Source: CADEDV01 sp964437415
GTDB lineage: Bacteria; Bacteroidota; Bacteroidia; Chitinophagales; Chitinophagaceae
Assembly (NCBI GenBank): GCA_964437415.1
Contig: CAYTGN010000018.1
Location: 14,805 to 78,804 of the forward strand
Direction of reading: 5' to 3'
DNA length: 64,000 nt
In this document: piece by piece, positions 1-8,838 of the stretch
Layout: every line of letters begins with the position of its first letter
How positions within the stretch are numbered: the stretch's first letter is position 1
Position numbers and translations under genes: made by a program
Notes under the pieces: model-generated
What the model was told of the DNA's origin: nothing
The model's database searches: none
Seen by the model: the letters and a program-made list of their open reading frames with translations, nothing else

Positions 1-1972
1 ACTGGTCTGCTTTTTCACGGGCCAGCCTTACAAAAGCTACAACTGCCAAACCGATCCAGATGGCAAATGCATAGAAAGAACCTACATAAGCATAGTCCCG
101 TTCACGGGGCTGGTTGCCGGGCTGATTCAGGTAAAGCACAACGGCAATGCCGGTGAAAAAGAAGAGCAGGAAACTGACCACCCAGTCTTTCCTGTTTTTG
201 ATAAACTGGTACACACATCCCAACATTCCAAGCAGGAAGGGGATCATGAACAGTTTGTTGCTGGCTTTATTCTTCTTGATGCTATCAGGCATCAGGCTTT
301 GATCGCCGAGCCGGCTATCGTCAATGAATGAAATGCCGCTTATCCAGTTGCCGTCCCTTTTATTTCCAAGACCCTGTATGTCGTTTTGTTTACCGGCAAA
401 ATTCCACATGAAATATCGCCAGTACATATGCCCCAACTGGTAAGTGAAGAACCATTCAAAATTATCACCATAAGTAGGAGGCGTATATCTTGTTCTCCCG
501 GTAATGGGGCTTTGCTCCTGGCCAAGATCAAGCCATTCGGCATAAAAATCTGCGTGGTACTGGTCATTACTGCTGTCCCAAATTCTCGGGAAGATTTGCA
601 TATCGCTGCTTTCGTATTGTGGTTTTCTTTCTTTGCCGATAGGAATGTATTTATCCTTACCCCTGCTGTCCTTTCCCTTCACATATTTCGTTTCTCCGTC
701 TTTGAATTCCACATAGCCGGTGTTATCATATTTGTAATCAGCAGAAAAATGCGGACCATACACCAATGGCGCCTGGCCATATTGTTCACGGCTCAGGTAA
801 TACACCAGGTTTATAGGATTGTCCACGTTGTTCATGTCAATCGAAGGATTGGCATTGGAACGTATCATGGTGGTGAAATACATGAAGTAGCCCAGCATCA
901 TGAAAGCGTAGCACCAAAGAGAAAGTTTCAGTACCCTGAGTGCACCCGGTTTCAGAAAATAACCGGCTGCAGCGCCGGCTCCGCCAATAAGCAGGAACTT
1001 GAGGAATTTAGACCCTCCTGATCCCATAGATACGATAAACGGAAGAAATGACAAGGCAAGGAACAGCACAAACCATATAATAAGTTTTGTTGCTGAAATA
1101 TTTTTTTCATTGAAACGCAGTGCCCAAATAATAAGGGCTGCCAGCGCAATGAAGTAAATAGCAAAACCGGAAAAATAAGGAAGGCCAAAATTATTCACGA
1201 AATAAACATCAAACTGGCCGGCTGCTTTCATGGAATACTGGATGACACCCACCTGCACCAGCCCGGTGATGATACAACCGGTTATGAATGCTATAATGGC
1301 TCCTTTGGTGCTGACCTGGTAGCGGCGATAATAATAGATCATTACTACAGCCGGAATAGCAAGCAAGTTCAACAAGTGCACACCTATGGAAAGACCCATC
1401 ATGAAAAAGAAGAAAACGATCCATCGGTCGCTGCGGATACGGGCGGCTGCATCATTTCCGGCATGTTCATCGGCATGTTCCCATTTCAGCATCGCCCAAA
1501 ATACCAGCGCCGTGAAGAAAGATGAAAGAGCATATACTTCACCTTCCACTGCACTGTACCAGAAAGAATCGCTGAAAGTATAAGCCAAAGCGCCTACGAC
1601 ACCTGCCGCCATCACGGTGAATCCCTGTTGTGCAGTGAGTTCTTCACCAACAGTAACAAACATTTTACGGGCAAAATGGGTGACAGTCCAGAACAGGAAC
1701 AATATAGTTGCAGCACTGGCCAATGCACTCATAAAATTCACAGCATTGGCGGCTGTCATCGGGTCATCACCAAAAAGAATGACGAAAAAGCGGCCCAGTA
1801 AGACAAACAATGGCGCCCCTGGGGGGTGGGGCAGTTGCAGTTTTGAGGCACTGGCAATGAACTCGCCGCAGTCCCACAAACTGGCTCTTGCTTCACGGGT
1901 TAAAAAGTAAGTGGCAAAAGCAATGAAGAATACTGCCCAGCCGGTAATGTTATTGAGCTTCCTGAAATTCAT
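1..1972 (-). CDS. DUF2723 family membrane protein (protein O-mannosyltransferase-like), 3' end outside window
   Basis: Reading the minus strand from the ATG at 1972 gives an uninterrupted frame of about 657 codons to the window edge, so the gene is cut at its 3' end. The N-terminus starts MNFRKLNNITGWAVFFIAF and continues with many hydrophobic segments. A conserved-looking acidic motif, LWDCGEFI, follows the first membrane segment. The motif HPPGAP comes soon after. These are hallmarks of DUF2723 (glycosyltransferase family 117), integral membrane proteins related to protein O-mannosyltransferases and common in Bacteroidota. Later segments alternate long soluble stretches with membrane helices. 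It is the last visible gene of the minus-strand run that starts at 4213. Family assignment is confident. The transferred sugar and acceptor are unknown. Confidence 0.85.
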   Translation of the reverse strand, partial: MNFRKLNNITGWAVFFIAFATYFLTREARASLWDCGEFIASASKLQLPHPPGAPLFVLLGRFFVILFGDDPMTAANAVNFMSALASAATILFLFWTVTHFARKMFVTVGEELTAQQGFTVMAAGVVGALAYTFSDSFWYSAVEGEVYALSSFFTALVFWAMLKWEHADEHAGNDAAARIRSDRWIVFFFFMMGLSIGVHLLNLLAIPAVVMIYYYRRYQVSTKGAIIAFITGCIITGLVQVGVIQYSMKAAGQFDVYFVNNFGLPYFSGFAIYFIALAALIIWALRFNEKNISATKLIIWFVLFLALSFLPFIVSMGSGGSKFLKFLLIGGAGAAAGYFLKPGALRVLKLSLWCYAFMMLGYFMYFTTMIRSNANPSIDMNNVDNPINLVYYLSREQYGQAPLVYGPHFSADYKYDNTGYVEFKDGETKYVKGKDSRGKDKYIPIGKERKPQYESSDMQIFPRIWDSSNDQYHADFYAEWLDLGQEQSPITGRTRYTPPTYGDNFEWFFTYQLGHMYWRYFMWNFAGKQNDIQGLGNKRDGNWISGISFIDDSRLGDQSLMPDSIKKNKASNKLFMIPFLLGMLGCVYQFIKNRKDWVVSFLLFFFTGIAVVLYLNQPGNQPRERDYAYVGSFYAFAIWIGLAVVAFVRLAREKADQ

Positions 1973-2053
1973 AAAGGGTTGATTTTGAGAACAGGCAAAA
2001 ATAGGGGTTTCAGCCGTAGAAATAGGGCCGTCCAAACAGATTTAGAAATTTAG

Positions 2054-2569
2054 CTATAGGAGGAGTTGCTCTATTTCCTTCCAGTTATAAACCCGCCTGT
2101 GGCGCCCATTTTCCCGGTGCCTGTTATGGTGCTGGTCAAACAAAATAGTGAAGCCGGGAAACTGGTCGAGGTTTCTGTAGTGATCATCAATCATGATGTC
2201 TGCGTTGATGATTGATTTATTGCCGCAAAAGACCATTTGCTTCCACCCGATAAAAGGAAAGAACTCTCCCAGCCATGCCTGTTTTTCAGCAAGACTTTGA
2301 GGGAACTCAGTAGCGGCTGTAACAATAAAAATTTCATACTCTTCACTTAGCCGTTTTACTACTTCATTGCTATGCTCCATTAACGGAGCGGTGCGGAAGA
2401 AGCCTGGGGCAAAAATATGTTTTCTTGCAAATGGGAAAGCCTGGTTTTCAGACAATCCTGCTATCTGGTCTTTAGTTTTGAGTTCGCCGGTTTCTGTTTC
2501 ATGAAAGCGGATGTACTGTTCTGCAACATCTGCCAGCACTCCGTCCATATCCAATGCAATACGTTTCAT
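2054..2569 (-). CDS. 5'(3')-deoxyribonucleotidase-like HAD phosphatase
   Basis: The 171-residue protein begins MKRIALDMDGVLADV, the HAD motif I (DxDGxLxD) in which the first Asp is the phosphate-accepting nucleophile. A second Asp-rich stretch near the C-terminus (ADIMIDDHYRN) matches HAD motif IV, which binds Mg2+. Length and layout fit the NT5C family, which removes phosphate from deoxynucleotides and so helps to set dNTP pools. The gene lies 5 bp downstream of the SAM-cleaving enzyme gene and is probably co-transcribed with it. Substrate preference cannot be read from sequence. A broader HAD phosphatase role is the alternative. Confidence 0.85.
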   Translation of the reverse strand: MKRIALDMDGVLADVAEQYIRFHETETGELKTKDQIAGLSENQAFPFARKHIFAPGFFRTAPLMEHSNEVVKRLSEEYEIFIVTAATEFPQSLAEKQAWLGEFFPFIGWKQMVFCGNKSIINADIMIDDHYRNLDQFPGFTILFDQHHNRHRENGRHRRVYNWKEIEQLLL

Positions 2570-2574
2570 ATAGT

Positions 2575-3384
2575 TTATTCAAAATATACCCTTACGGTTT
2601 GGTAAGAAAGCTGGCTTTGCATATTCTTTTCTGAAAAGCCTTTTAGTCCGAAAAGTCCGGCGGCATTTCCTTTGTTAATGGCAATTTCAAGATATCCGGC
2701 GCTGTTGAACATTGCTAATTTTTCTCCCTGCGGCACATCGGCATAAGATTCACTGATTCGTTCTATCACTTCGTCTCTTTTGAAAACAATGCGAAAACTC
2801 CTGCCTTTTCGCTGTTCTTCAAATTGCTCACGGGTGATATTGACAATTACATTTTCAAAGTTGTCAATGAAGATGATCTGTCCTTCGATCCGGTCATTGC
2901 CCAGCAGGGGACGTAAAGGATTTTTTTCAATGTAAACAGGATCGGGCACTCCGATGTTGCTAATGGATTCTCCCTGTACTAATTGCTGCACAGCCTTGCC
3001 CATCACTGCACTGCAATACAGAGTGTTCTTGTTGGCCGTTTTATCCAATGGCAGCCCGATCACCATTTCCGGTTTGTCTTCAAGTATCAGGGAAAGCAAA
3101 CCATTGTCGGCGCAAACGATATATTGATTTTTGTGAAAGGCCAGCAGCAGTTGCTCAGGTTTTTTTTCGAACAGGTTCACCAATATGATGTGATAGGAAA
3201 AATCAGGAAAACTGCGGAATGCACTGCGGCACACATATGCTGCCTGCGGGTAATTGAATGGCGCAATATTGTGAGATATATCAACGATATTGAAACCGGC
3301 ATCCACCTCGAGCAATTGTGCTTTTACAGCACTCACCAGGTAGTCCTGGTGGCCAATGTCGGAAGTGAGAGTCAGTAATGGCAC
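2575..3384 (-). CDS. SAM hydroxide adenosyltransferase (DUF62 family)
   Basis: The 269-residue protein starts MPLLTLTSDIGHQDYLV, matching the N-terminal Asp-containing motif of the DUF62/SAM hydroxide adenosyltransferase family. Family members split S-adenosylmethionine with water (hydroxide) into adenosine and methionine and are related to fluorinases and chlorinases. The family pattern continues with DISHNI and later ADNGLLS. No halogenase-specific insertion is apparent. The gene sits between an SDR gene 19 bp upstream and the nucleotidase gene 5 bp downstream, so the three likely share one mRNA. The physiological role of this family in bacteria is poorly defined. Confidence 0.88.
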   Translation of the reverse strand: MPLLTLTSDIGHQDYLVSAVKAQLLEVDAGFNIVDISHNIAPFNYPQAAYVCRSAFRSFPDFSYHIILVNLFEKKPEQLLLAFHKNQYIVCADNGLLSLILEDKPEMVIGLPLDKTANKNTLYCSAVMGKAVQQLVQGESISNIGVPDPVYIEKNPLRPLLGNDRIEGQIIFIDNFENVIVNITREQFEEQRKGRSFRIVFKRDEVIERISESYADVPQGEKLAMFNSAGYLEIAINKGNAAGLFGLKGFSEKNMQSQLSYQTVRVYFE

Positions 3385-3403
3385 AATGATCGTTGTGATT
3401 GGG

Positions 3404-4213
3404 TTATTTTACGAGTTTCCCTTCTTTCATAAAAAATTTATGGACGAATTTATCTGTAATATTAGGAAAGAACTTATTCATGAAAACGGTTCTTTTGCCT
3501 GTAAAGGTCATTACTATCGTTCTTTTCTTTTTCCGGACAGCCCGCAGGATATGCTCAGCACATTCTTCTGAGCTCATCATTTTATCTTCGTCCATCGGTG
3601 TTTCGCCATGCGACTTTGCATCTTTGTTCAGCGCCGCATTGCGGATGTTGGAAGTGGTGAAACCCGGACACACCCACATCACATGAACGCCGTCATGCAT
3701 CAGTTCGGTGCGGATGGCCTCTAACCAGCCCTGCAGCGCATACTTGCTGGCAGAATAACCGCTGCGGCCCGGCAGACCCCGATAACCGGCAATGGAAGAA
3801 ACACCTACAATAGTGCCTTTTCGTTCAATGATGGAATCTAAGGCATACTTCGTACAGTAAACCGCTCCGAAAAAATTTATGTCCATCACCTTGCGGATGG
3901 TTTCTACGGATGTTTCTTTCAGCAGTGCTCGCATGGAGATGCCGGCATTGTTGATGAGTATATCCACACCTCCATAAAATTTGATGGTTGTTTCTATGAA
4001 ACGGCGGCAATCATTTTCGCTGCTCACATCAGCCACCATGGTATGCAGGGGGGCTGAGGGATGTTGTGATTGCAACTGATAAAGTTTATCATGGTTGCGG
4101 CCACAGGTGGCCACTTTGGCGCCGGCCTGCAGCAACTGGTCAACAAGGGCTTTGCCGATGCCATCTGTTCCGCCGGTGACTACAACGACCTTGTTTTTAA
4201 AATAGTTTGACAT
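3404..4213 (-). CDS. SDR family oxidoreductase
   Basis: This classical short-chain dehydrogenase/reductase of 269 residues has the cofactor motif TGGTDGIGKA near residue 15 and NNAG around residue 90. A Ser in VSSIAGYRG and the catalytic YSASK sequence follow. The Arg in CGRNHDK after the second strand suggests NADP(H) preference. The C-terminal 50 residues are Lys-rich (RKKKRTIVMTFTGKR) and hydrophobic, as in SDRs that associate with membranes and act on lipid or ketone substrates. It is the first gene of the minus-strand run that goes on to DUF62 and the nucleotidase. A promoter element lies at 4232-4239. The substrate is unknown. Confidence 0.9.
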   Translation of the reverse strand: MSNYFKNKVVVVTGGTDGIGKALVDQLLQAGAKVATCGRNHDKLYQLQSQHPSAPLHTMVADVSSENDCRRFIETTIKFYGGVDILINNAGISMRALLKETSVETIRKVMDINFFGAVYCTKYALDSIIERKGTIVGVSSIAGYRGLPGRSGYSASKYALQGWLEAIRTELMHDGVHVMWVCPGFTTSNIRNAALNKDAKSHGETPMDEDKMMSSEECAEHILRAVRKKKRTIVMTFTGKRTVFMNKFFPNITDKFVHKFFMKEGKLVK

Positions 4214-4231
4214 CTGCTGCTGTTATGTTTA

Positions 4232-4239
4232 CAAACCTA
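4232..4239 (-). promoter_or_regulatory. Probable -7 promoter element for the SDR operon
   Basis: On the minus strand the bases read TAGGTTTG, an exact match to the Bacteroidota -7 consensus TAnnTTTG, 19 nt before the SDR start codon. No good -33 TTG at the usual 19-21 nt spacing is visible. Confidence 0.5.
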
Positions 4240-4312
4240 CTTTAAAAATCTCCAAAAACTTTCGTTGAAAGAAGCAGAAAAAAAATAGCCCCCGATTTCG
4301 GAGGCTATTCTG

Positions 4313-4385
4313 TGATCCCGCTGGGACTCGAACCCAGGGCCCCAACATTAAAAGTGTTGTGCTCTACCAACTGAGCTACGAGATC
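4313..4385 (-). tRNA. tRNA-Lys (anticodon TTT)
   Basis: The minus strand folds as a 73-nt tRNA. The acceptor arm GATCTCG pairs with CGGGATC (one G-U), followed by discriminator A. The D-arm GCTC...GAGC is present. The anticodon stem ACAAC/GTTGG has loop ACTTTTAAT, whose central bases give TTT. The T-arm contains GGTTCGAGTCC. The CCA tail is not encoded. Confidence 0.95.
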
Positions 4386-4499
4386 AACCTTGTCCCCATT
4401 TCCTTTCGGATTTGGGAGTGCAAAAATACAGGCTTGAGCCTTTCACACCAAAAGTTTTTCGGGTAATTATCAACATAAAATCACTGTAAATGAGGAGAA

Positions 4500-5615
4500 T
4501 TACCGGGCTATGATCCGGATCAGTTCTGATGAAGTGTTGAATGGTTTTTTCTCCCTTGTCGGATCTATACGCATTTCAATACGGGGCTGATCTGCAGTTG
4601 AAAAAAAGAAGAAATCCATGTTGGACCAAAGCCTGTATTTTTTATCAATTTCAAGTTTGCCTCTGATCTCATCAGACCCATCTCTGGCTTCGGCTGTTTT
4701 GAGGGTGCCAATCAGTTTATCGCCAAAATAAATATTGCTGCCGGAGGGGAATGAAACACCCTGAGGCATGCTGACAGTATAACCATAAACGTCAGCGTCT
4801 GGATTGATCCTGTCAATATGCTGCGCAAGGGCCATCAGCATGGTCAGATACTGGTTGGTTCTGCCATGCTCGGTTTCGCAGTTCACATAGCGGATATTTC
4901 TTTCTCCGCAATACACACTCAGGGAACCATCACGGCGCACATTCTCATTATCCTGCCAGATGGTATTGTATTTTTCTGATGAGAGGTTGTGATAAAGGAG
5001 ACTATCTGTGGTAAGGAAAATATCATCGGGGCTTTCATCGGGATTTTCAAACACCAGCCTTGCGTCTGCTTCTCTTTCAGCACCGGGCAGGTAGGAGTTA
5101 ACGCCAAACCTTCCTTTAGTGTTATTGTGCAGAGCAATGATGCAGGTAGGATTTTCGGGCATGAACTGAAGTATCCGTTCTCCGAACTTTGCCACTTCTG
5201 CCACAGCCTCTTTGCTGAAACTTTTGAATTGAGTAAGCGACTGTGAAGCTCCTTCTGCCGAGAACATCCGGTTGGGATCAAATGTATAATAACGGCCTTT
5301 GAGACGAAAACGAATATTGCGTTTTTTATTGTTTTCGATTTTTATCATAAACCCGCCTTCCTGTTCCAGCAGCACCCTGGCGGCATTCACCGAGGTTTGT
5401 TCGTCATCATGAAGGTTGATGTATACGATATCTTTTTTGTCACCGTATTGGATCAATTTAACCGGCACTGTCGTTTCCCCCAGGCGGTATTGTATAGTGG
5501 TGGATTTAGGGGCAAATTTTTTTACATACAAAGGAATAGCTTTGTCTTGCCCGGAGGCATTGAGTAGCAAATGGCTGAATAAGAAAGCTAATATTATAAA
5601 TCTGGCAGACATCAT
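4500..5615 (-). CDS. Secreted protein of unknown function, possible metal-dependent amidase/peptidase fold
   Basis: This is a 371-residue protein with a signal peptide (hydrophobic residues 5-20, cleavage near NASGQD). I do not recognise the family. Motifs spaced like metal ligands are visible: YINLHDDE at about residue 67, IIALHNN at about 161 and NCETEHGRTNQ at about 240. This His/Glu pattern resembles zinc amidases or carboxypeptidase-like hydrolases, but that is inference only. Start codons at 5615 and 5612 are both possible. The gene follows plsX after 116 bp on the same strand, but a functional link to lipid synthesis is not implied by the sequence. It ends 115 bp before the tRNA-Lys gene. 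Confidence 0.7.
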   Translation of the reverse strand: MMSARFIILAFLFSHLLLNASGQDKAIPLYVKKFAPKSTTIQYRLGETTVPVKLIQYGDKKDIVYINLHDDEQTSVNAARVLLEQEGGFMIKIENNKKRNIRFRLKGRYYTFDPNRMFSAEGASQSLTQFKSFSKEAVAEVAKFGERILQFMPENPTCIIALHNNTKGRFGVNSYLPGAEREADARLVFENPDESPDDIFLTTDSLLYHNLSSEKYNTIWQDNENVRRDGSLSVYCGERNIRYVNCETEHGRTNQYLTMLMALAQHIDRINPDADVYGYTVSMPQGVSFPSGSNIYFGDKLIGTLKTAEARDGSDEIRGKLEIDKKYRLWSNMDFFFFSTADQPRIEMRIDPTREKKPFNTSSELIRIIAR

Positions 5616-5730
5616 GGTGGTTTCGAAGAGTGAAATTACTCTTTTTATCTTGCCATTGCAATACGGGAAAGACGGTATTTATCAAAAAGAGGATGAATTG
5701 AAGAAAGGACTGGCTGAGTTGTGAAGCGGT

Positions 5731-6669
5731 CTATTGCAGTTCTTCTTTCATTTTGCCAAGCACATCTTTTTCGATCATTTTTTGCGCCACCCTGATCATA
5801 TTTTTGAACGCTTTTGCCTGCGAGATGCCGTGGCCGATGATAACAGGCTTGTTTACGCCGAGCACCGGGGTGCCGCCATAGTTTTCAAAATTGAAGCGGT
5901 CAAAATACTCATGCTGAATTTTTTTACGCTGAGCAATTTCGTAGAGCGATTCAGCCATTTTGAGTATTACATTTCCGGTAAATCCTTCGCATACCATTAC
6001 ATCGGCTTTGTCCACCAGCACATCACGGCCCTCGATATTGCCGATAAAGCGGATGTGTTTATTTTCTTTCAGCAGGGGATAGGTGGCCTGTGCCAGCAGG
6101 TTGCCTTTACCTTCTTCTTCACCCACATTCAGCAAACCTACTCTTGGGTTATCAATTCCAAGGATCAGTTGTGCAAACACGGAGCCCATCACGGCAAACT
6201 GGTTTAGTTGTTCAGGTTTGCAATCTGCATTCAGTCCCACATCAAGCAAAAGGCCGGTGCTTCCATCTTCTTTTGGTATGATGGTGGAAATAGTAGGTCG
6301 CAATACTCCCTCAATAGCCTTGATGCTGAATAATGCACCCACCAGCATGGCGCCGGTGTTGCCTGCGCTGATGAAAGCATCTGTTTTGCCGGAGGCCAGC
6401 AAATGAAAACCGATAGCAATAGAAGATTGTTGTTTTTCTTTCAGCGCTTTGGTAGGATGCTCATGCATATCTATCACCTGGTCCGCATGAATCACTTTTA
6501 TTTTATCTGGAGGCACAAGCTGTTCTGCCAGCAATTGTTCCACTTGTTCTGTGTCGCCAATAAGATGCAGGCTCACATCAGCCGGAGCCTCACCGAGATA
6601 CTGCAAAACACCTTTCACCGCTTCCAGCGGAGCCAGGTCGCCTCCCATCATATCAAGTCCGATGTTCAT
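5731..6669 (-). CDS. plsX: Phosphate acyltransferase PlsX
   Basis: PlsX converts acyl-ACP and phosphate to acyl-phosphate, the first step of membrane phospholipid synthesis with PlsY. The start used here, ATG at 6669, gives MNIGLDMMGGD, the characteristic PlsX N-terminus. An upstream in-frame extension to 6726 has no family resemblance. The frame then shows SAGNTGAML near residue 100, LLDVGLNADC and FVGEGFTGN-like CEGFTGN motifs, all typical. At 312 residues it has normal length. It lies downstream of yceD and rpmF in the widely conserved order. The usual next gene, fabH, is absent here; an unrelated secreted protein gene follows instead. Confidence 0.95.
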   Translation of the reverse strand: MNIGLDMMGGDLAPLEAVKGVLQYLGEAPADVSLHLIGDTEQVEQLLAEQLVPPDKIKVIHADQVIDMHEHPTKALKEKQQSSIAIGFHLLASGKTDAFISAGNTGAMLVGALFSIKAIEGVLRPTISTIIPKEDGSTGLLLDVGLNADCKPEQLNQFAVMGSVFAQLILGIDNPRVGLLNVGEEEGKGNLLAQATYPLLKENKHIRFIGNIEGRDVLVDKADVMVCEGFTGNVILKMAESLYEIAQRKKIQHEYFDRFNFENYGGTPVLGVNKPVIIGHGISQAKAFKNMIRVAQKMIEKDVLGKMKEELQ

Positions 6670-6768
6670 CTGAAAGTTCCAAAAATTAAAAATTCCAAAC
6701 TCCACTACCAGGCGTAAACTTAGCAATGAATTTGGAATTTGTTATGTAATAATCAGGGATTTCCCTTC

Positions 6769-6963
6769 TTACTTCTTAACAGGAGACTTTTCAGCCACTA
6801 CTTTTCCTTTGTAGTACAACTTTCCTTCACTCACATGTGCACGGTGACGAACATGTGTTTCACCTGTAGTACCATCGGTGCTGATAGTGGCAGCCGTAGC
6901 TTTATAGTGTGTCCTGCGCTTTGCGCTTCTTTGCTGACTGTGTCTGCGTTTCGGATTTGGCAT
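6769..6963 (-). CDS. rpmF: 50S ribosomal protein L32
   Basis: The 64-residue basic protein starts MPNPKRRHSQQRSAKRRTHY, the canonical L32 N-terminus. It then has the region of L32 that carries a zinc-binding Cys pair in many bacteria. Here no Cys is present, so this is the Cys-free (C-minus) form. It lies between yceD (31 bp upstream) and plsX (99 bp downstream), the conserved arrangement that couples a ribosomal protein with fatty acid and phospholipid genes. Confidence 0.97.
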   Translation of the reverse strand: MPNPKRRHSQQRSAKRRTHYKATAATISTDGTTGETHVRHRAHVSEGKLYYKGKVVAEKSPVKK

Positions 6964-6993
6964 ATCTCAATGATTAATATTCAGAAAAACTTT

Positions 6994-7542
6994 TTATTTT
7001 TTCCCGAGGTCTTTGAACTTTTCCAGTCCTTTCCAAATCGGGTTTTCTTCATTCTTCTTTTTTTCAGGCTCCATCTTTTTCAACACATCAAGGGCTGAAC
7101 GGTTGCAATGGGGGCCATCCATGTTTTCAAAGCTGCACACCTTTTGCATAGGTATGCTCAGGTTGATGAACTCGTAGATCCAGTTGGCCACATCAACATG
7201 GCTTTCGCCGCGGCTGATGAAATACACATCCGGATCGTCTTCCTGTTCATTCATCAGTTCCGGTTCTTCCACCATCTTCACGGTGATGCTGAACTCATCC
7301 CACAGTTCAAAAGGCAGGTTGCTGTTGCAACGGTCGCAGGTCACTTCAAGACTTCCACCGATTTCAAACTTTAAGAGCATAAAACTGTTCTTCTTGTCAA
7401 GCTTCAGTTTGATGCTGGCCTTGCATTGCCTGAAATCCTGCTGCTGAAAACGTTCAAAGAATCTATCCGTTATTTCGTATTGAAATTCGTGGATTCCCGG
7501 CTTCAGTCCAACAAATGCTATTTCAAAGTCGCGGCGCCCCAT
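6994..7542 (-). CDS. YceD/DUF177 family protein
   Basis: The 182-residue protein begins MGRRDFEIAFVGLKPGIHEF and has the DUF177 core with a conserved Cys pair (EVTCDRCNSNLPF) around residue 60 and a second Cys region (SFENMDGPHCNRSALDVL) near residue 145. YceD proteins are widely encoded before rpmF and are linked to 23S rRNA maturation in other bacteria; that role is family knowledge, not shown here. The C-terminus is Lys/Glu-rich. A -7-like promoter element precedes the gene at 7586-7593, making it the likely first gene of yceD-rpmF-plsX. Confidence 0.9.
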   Translation of the reverse strand: MGRRDFEIAFVGLKPGIHEFQYEITDRFFERFQQQDFRQCKASIKLKLDKKNSFMLLKFEIGGSLEVTCDRCNSNLPFELWDEFSITVKMVEEPELMNEQEDDPDVYFISRGESHVDVANWIYEFINLSIPMQKVCSFENMDGPHCNRSALDVLKKMEPEKKKNEENPIWKGLEKFKDLGKK

Positions 7543-7585
7543 GAATCAGCGGTTTAGTAGTCCCGGCTTTACGAAAAACGGGAGG

Positions 7586-7593
7586 CAAAGGTA
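7586..7593 (-). promoter_or_regulatory. Probable -7 promoter element for yceD-rpmF-plsX
   Basis: The minus strand reads TACCTTTG, an exact TAnnTTTG match, 43 nt before the yceD start. There is no convincing -33 TTG at standard spacing. Confidence 0.5.
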
Positions 7594-7728
7594 AGGGAAT
7601 ATGCCGAGAATTAATCAGACATTTTGGATTATTTTCGGGCATTGGGATGGCCCCAACGAACTGATTCTGAACACTGTTAAAAAAGTACTGGTTTGCAAAA
7701 ATTCCTTTCCCGGCTTTTTGCCCGGCTG

Positions 7729-8808
7729 ATGAAAAGCCGGGGCTGGGTTTTACTGATAGTTCTGACGATTGCCATAAAATGGCTTTCTCTTTACCCCGAA
7801 TGGGTGGAGCGGAATTATACATACGGGCTATACCCGGTTGTTTCCCAGGTGCAGCGGTTTCTGTTTGGCTGGATACCTTTCAGCATCGGCGACCTCTTTT
7901 ATGGCTTCCTGCTACTGGTAATTTTTTACAAAACCTTTCAGTTGTTCAGGATTATTTTCAAAAAACAGTTTACCCGGAAATATTTTATTACCGGGCTGCA
8001 ACAGATCATTTTCTTTTTCCTGCTGGTATATGTTTCTTTCAATTTGCTGTGGGGATTAAACTATAACCGCCAGGGAATAGCCAGGCAACTGGAGCTTGAC
8101 GTAAAAACGTTTACTGTTGATGAATTGGACACCCTGTGCCTGTCATTACAGGCTAAACTGAATTATTATGCTGAAAGAACGGACACATTAAAAAGAGAAG
8201 CTCAGTTCAAAAAACCACGGCATGTTTTTGCAGAGGCTGCGAAAACATATCAGGAGGCGGATGACAGGTATTCGTTTTTGCGTTATAATCCCCGTTCACT
8301 GAAATCTTCTTTAGTTGGTTTTTTAGGAAAGTATATCGGCTTCCAGGGTTACTACAATCCTTTCAGCGGTGAGGGGCAGGTGAAGGTTTCCATTCCTGTT
8401 TTTATGCAGCCGTTTGTGGCCAGTCATGAAATTGCCCACCAGTTGGGTTATGCTAAAGAGAATGAAGCCAATTTTGTTGGTTTTTTAGCAGCGAGGGAGT
8501 CAGCTTCAGTTGATTTTGTTTATTCAGCCTATTATGATATGTACCAATATGCCATTCGTGAAATGTATCAGGCAGACACTGCCCGGGCATTATCGCTGGA
8601 TAGCTCATTGCACATGCTGGTGAAAAGAGACCGGCGGGAATATGCCAGGTATCTTTTCAAAATGCGAAACCGTGTGGCGCCGTTTATGCTGAAAATGTAT
8701 GATGGTTATTTACGGATGAACAACCAGCCAAAAGGTTATCGTACCTACAATGAAGTGGTGACATGGCTGGTGGCGTATTACAAAAAAAATGGAGCAGATG
8801 CGCTATGA
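7729..8808 (+). CDS. DUF3810 family membrane protein with HEXXH-type motif
   Basis: This predicted membrane protein of 359 residues has three hydrophobic helices in the first 130 residues (for example VLLIVLTIAIKW and IIFFFLLVYVSFNLLWG). A soluble part follows with the motif SHEIAHQLGYAKENEANF, an HEXXH zinc-protease-like signature with a downstream Glu pair. This arrangement defines DUF3810, common in Bacteroidota and Firmicutes. I chose the ATG at 7729; a TTG at 7693 in the same frame is also open but adds 12 unremarkable residues. It is divergent from yceD and followed by the TspO gene 30 bp downstream. Proteolytic activity is plausible but unproven. Confidence 0.85.
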   Translation: MKSRGWVLLIVLTIAIKWLSLYPEWVERNYTYGLYPVVSQVQRFLFGWIPFSIGDLFYGFLLLVIFYKTFQLFRIIFKKQFTRKYFITGLQQIIFFFLLVYVSFNLLWGLNYNRQGIARQLELDVKTFTVDELDTLCLSLQAKLNYYAERTDTLKREAQFKKPRHVFAEAAKTYQEADDRYSFLRYNPRSLKSSLVGFLGKYIGFQGYYNPFSGEGQVKVSIPVFMQPFVASHEIAHQLGYAKENEANFVGFLAARESASVDFVYSAYYDMYQYAIREMYQADTARALSLDSSLHMLVKRDRREYARYLFKMRNRVAPFMLKMYDGYLRMNNQPKGYRTYNEVVTWLVAYYKKNGADAL

Positions 8809-8838
8809 ACAAATGGAGCGCTGCGCTGTTACAACAGT

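Noticed and set aside
340..1910. Several short frames on both strands at the window start.
   Set aside because: They all lie within the single long minus-strand DUF2723 frame, which explains the region and runs off the window edge.
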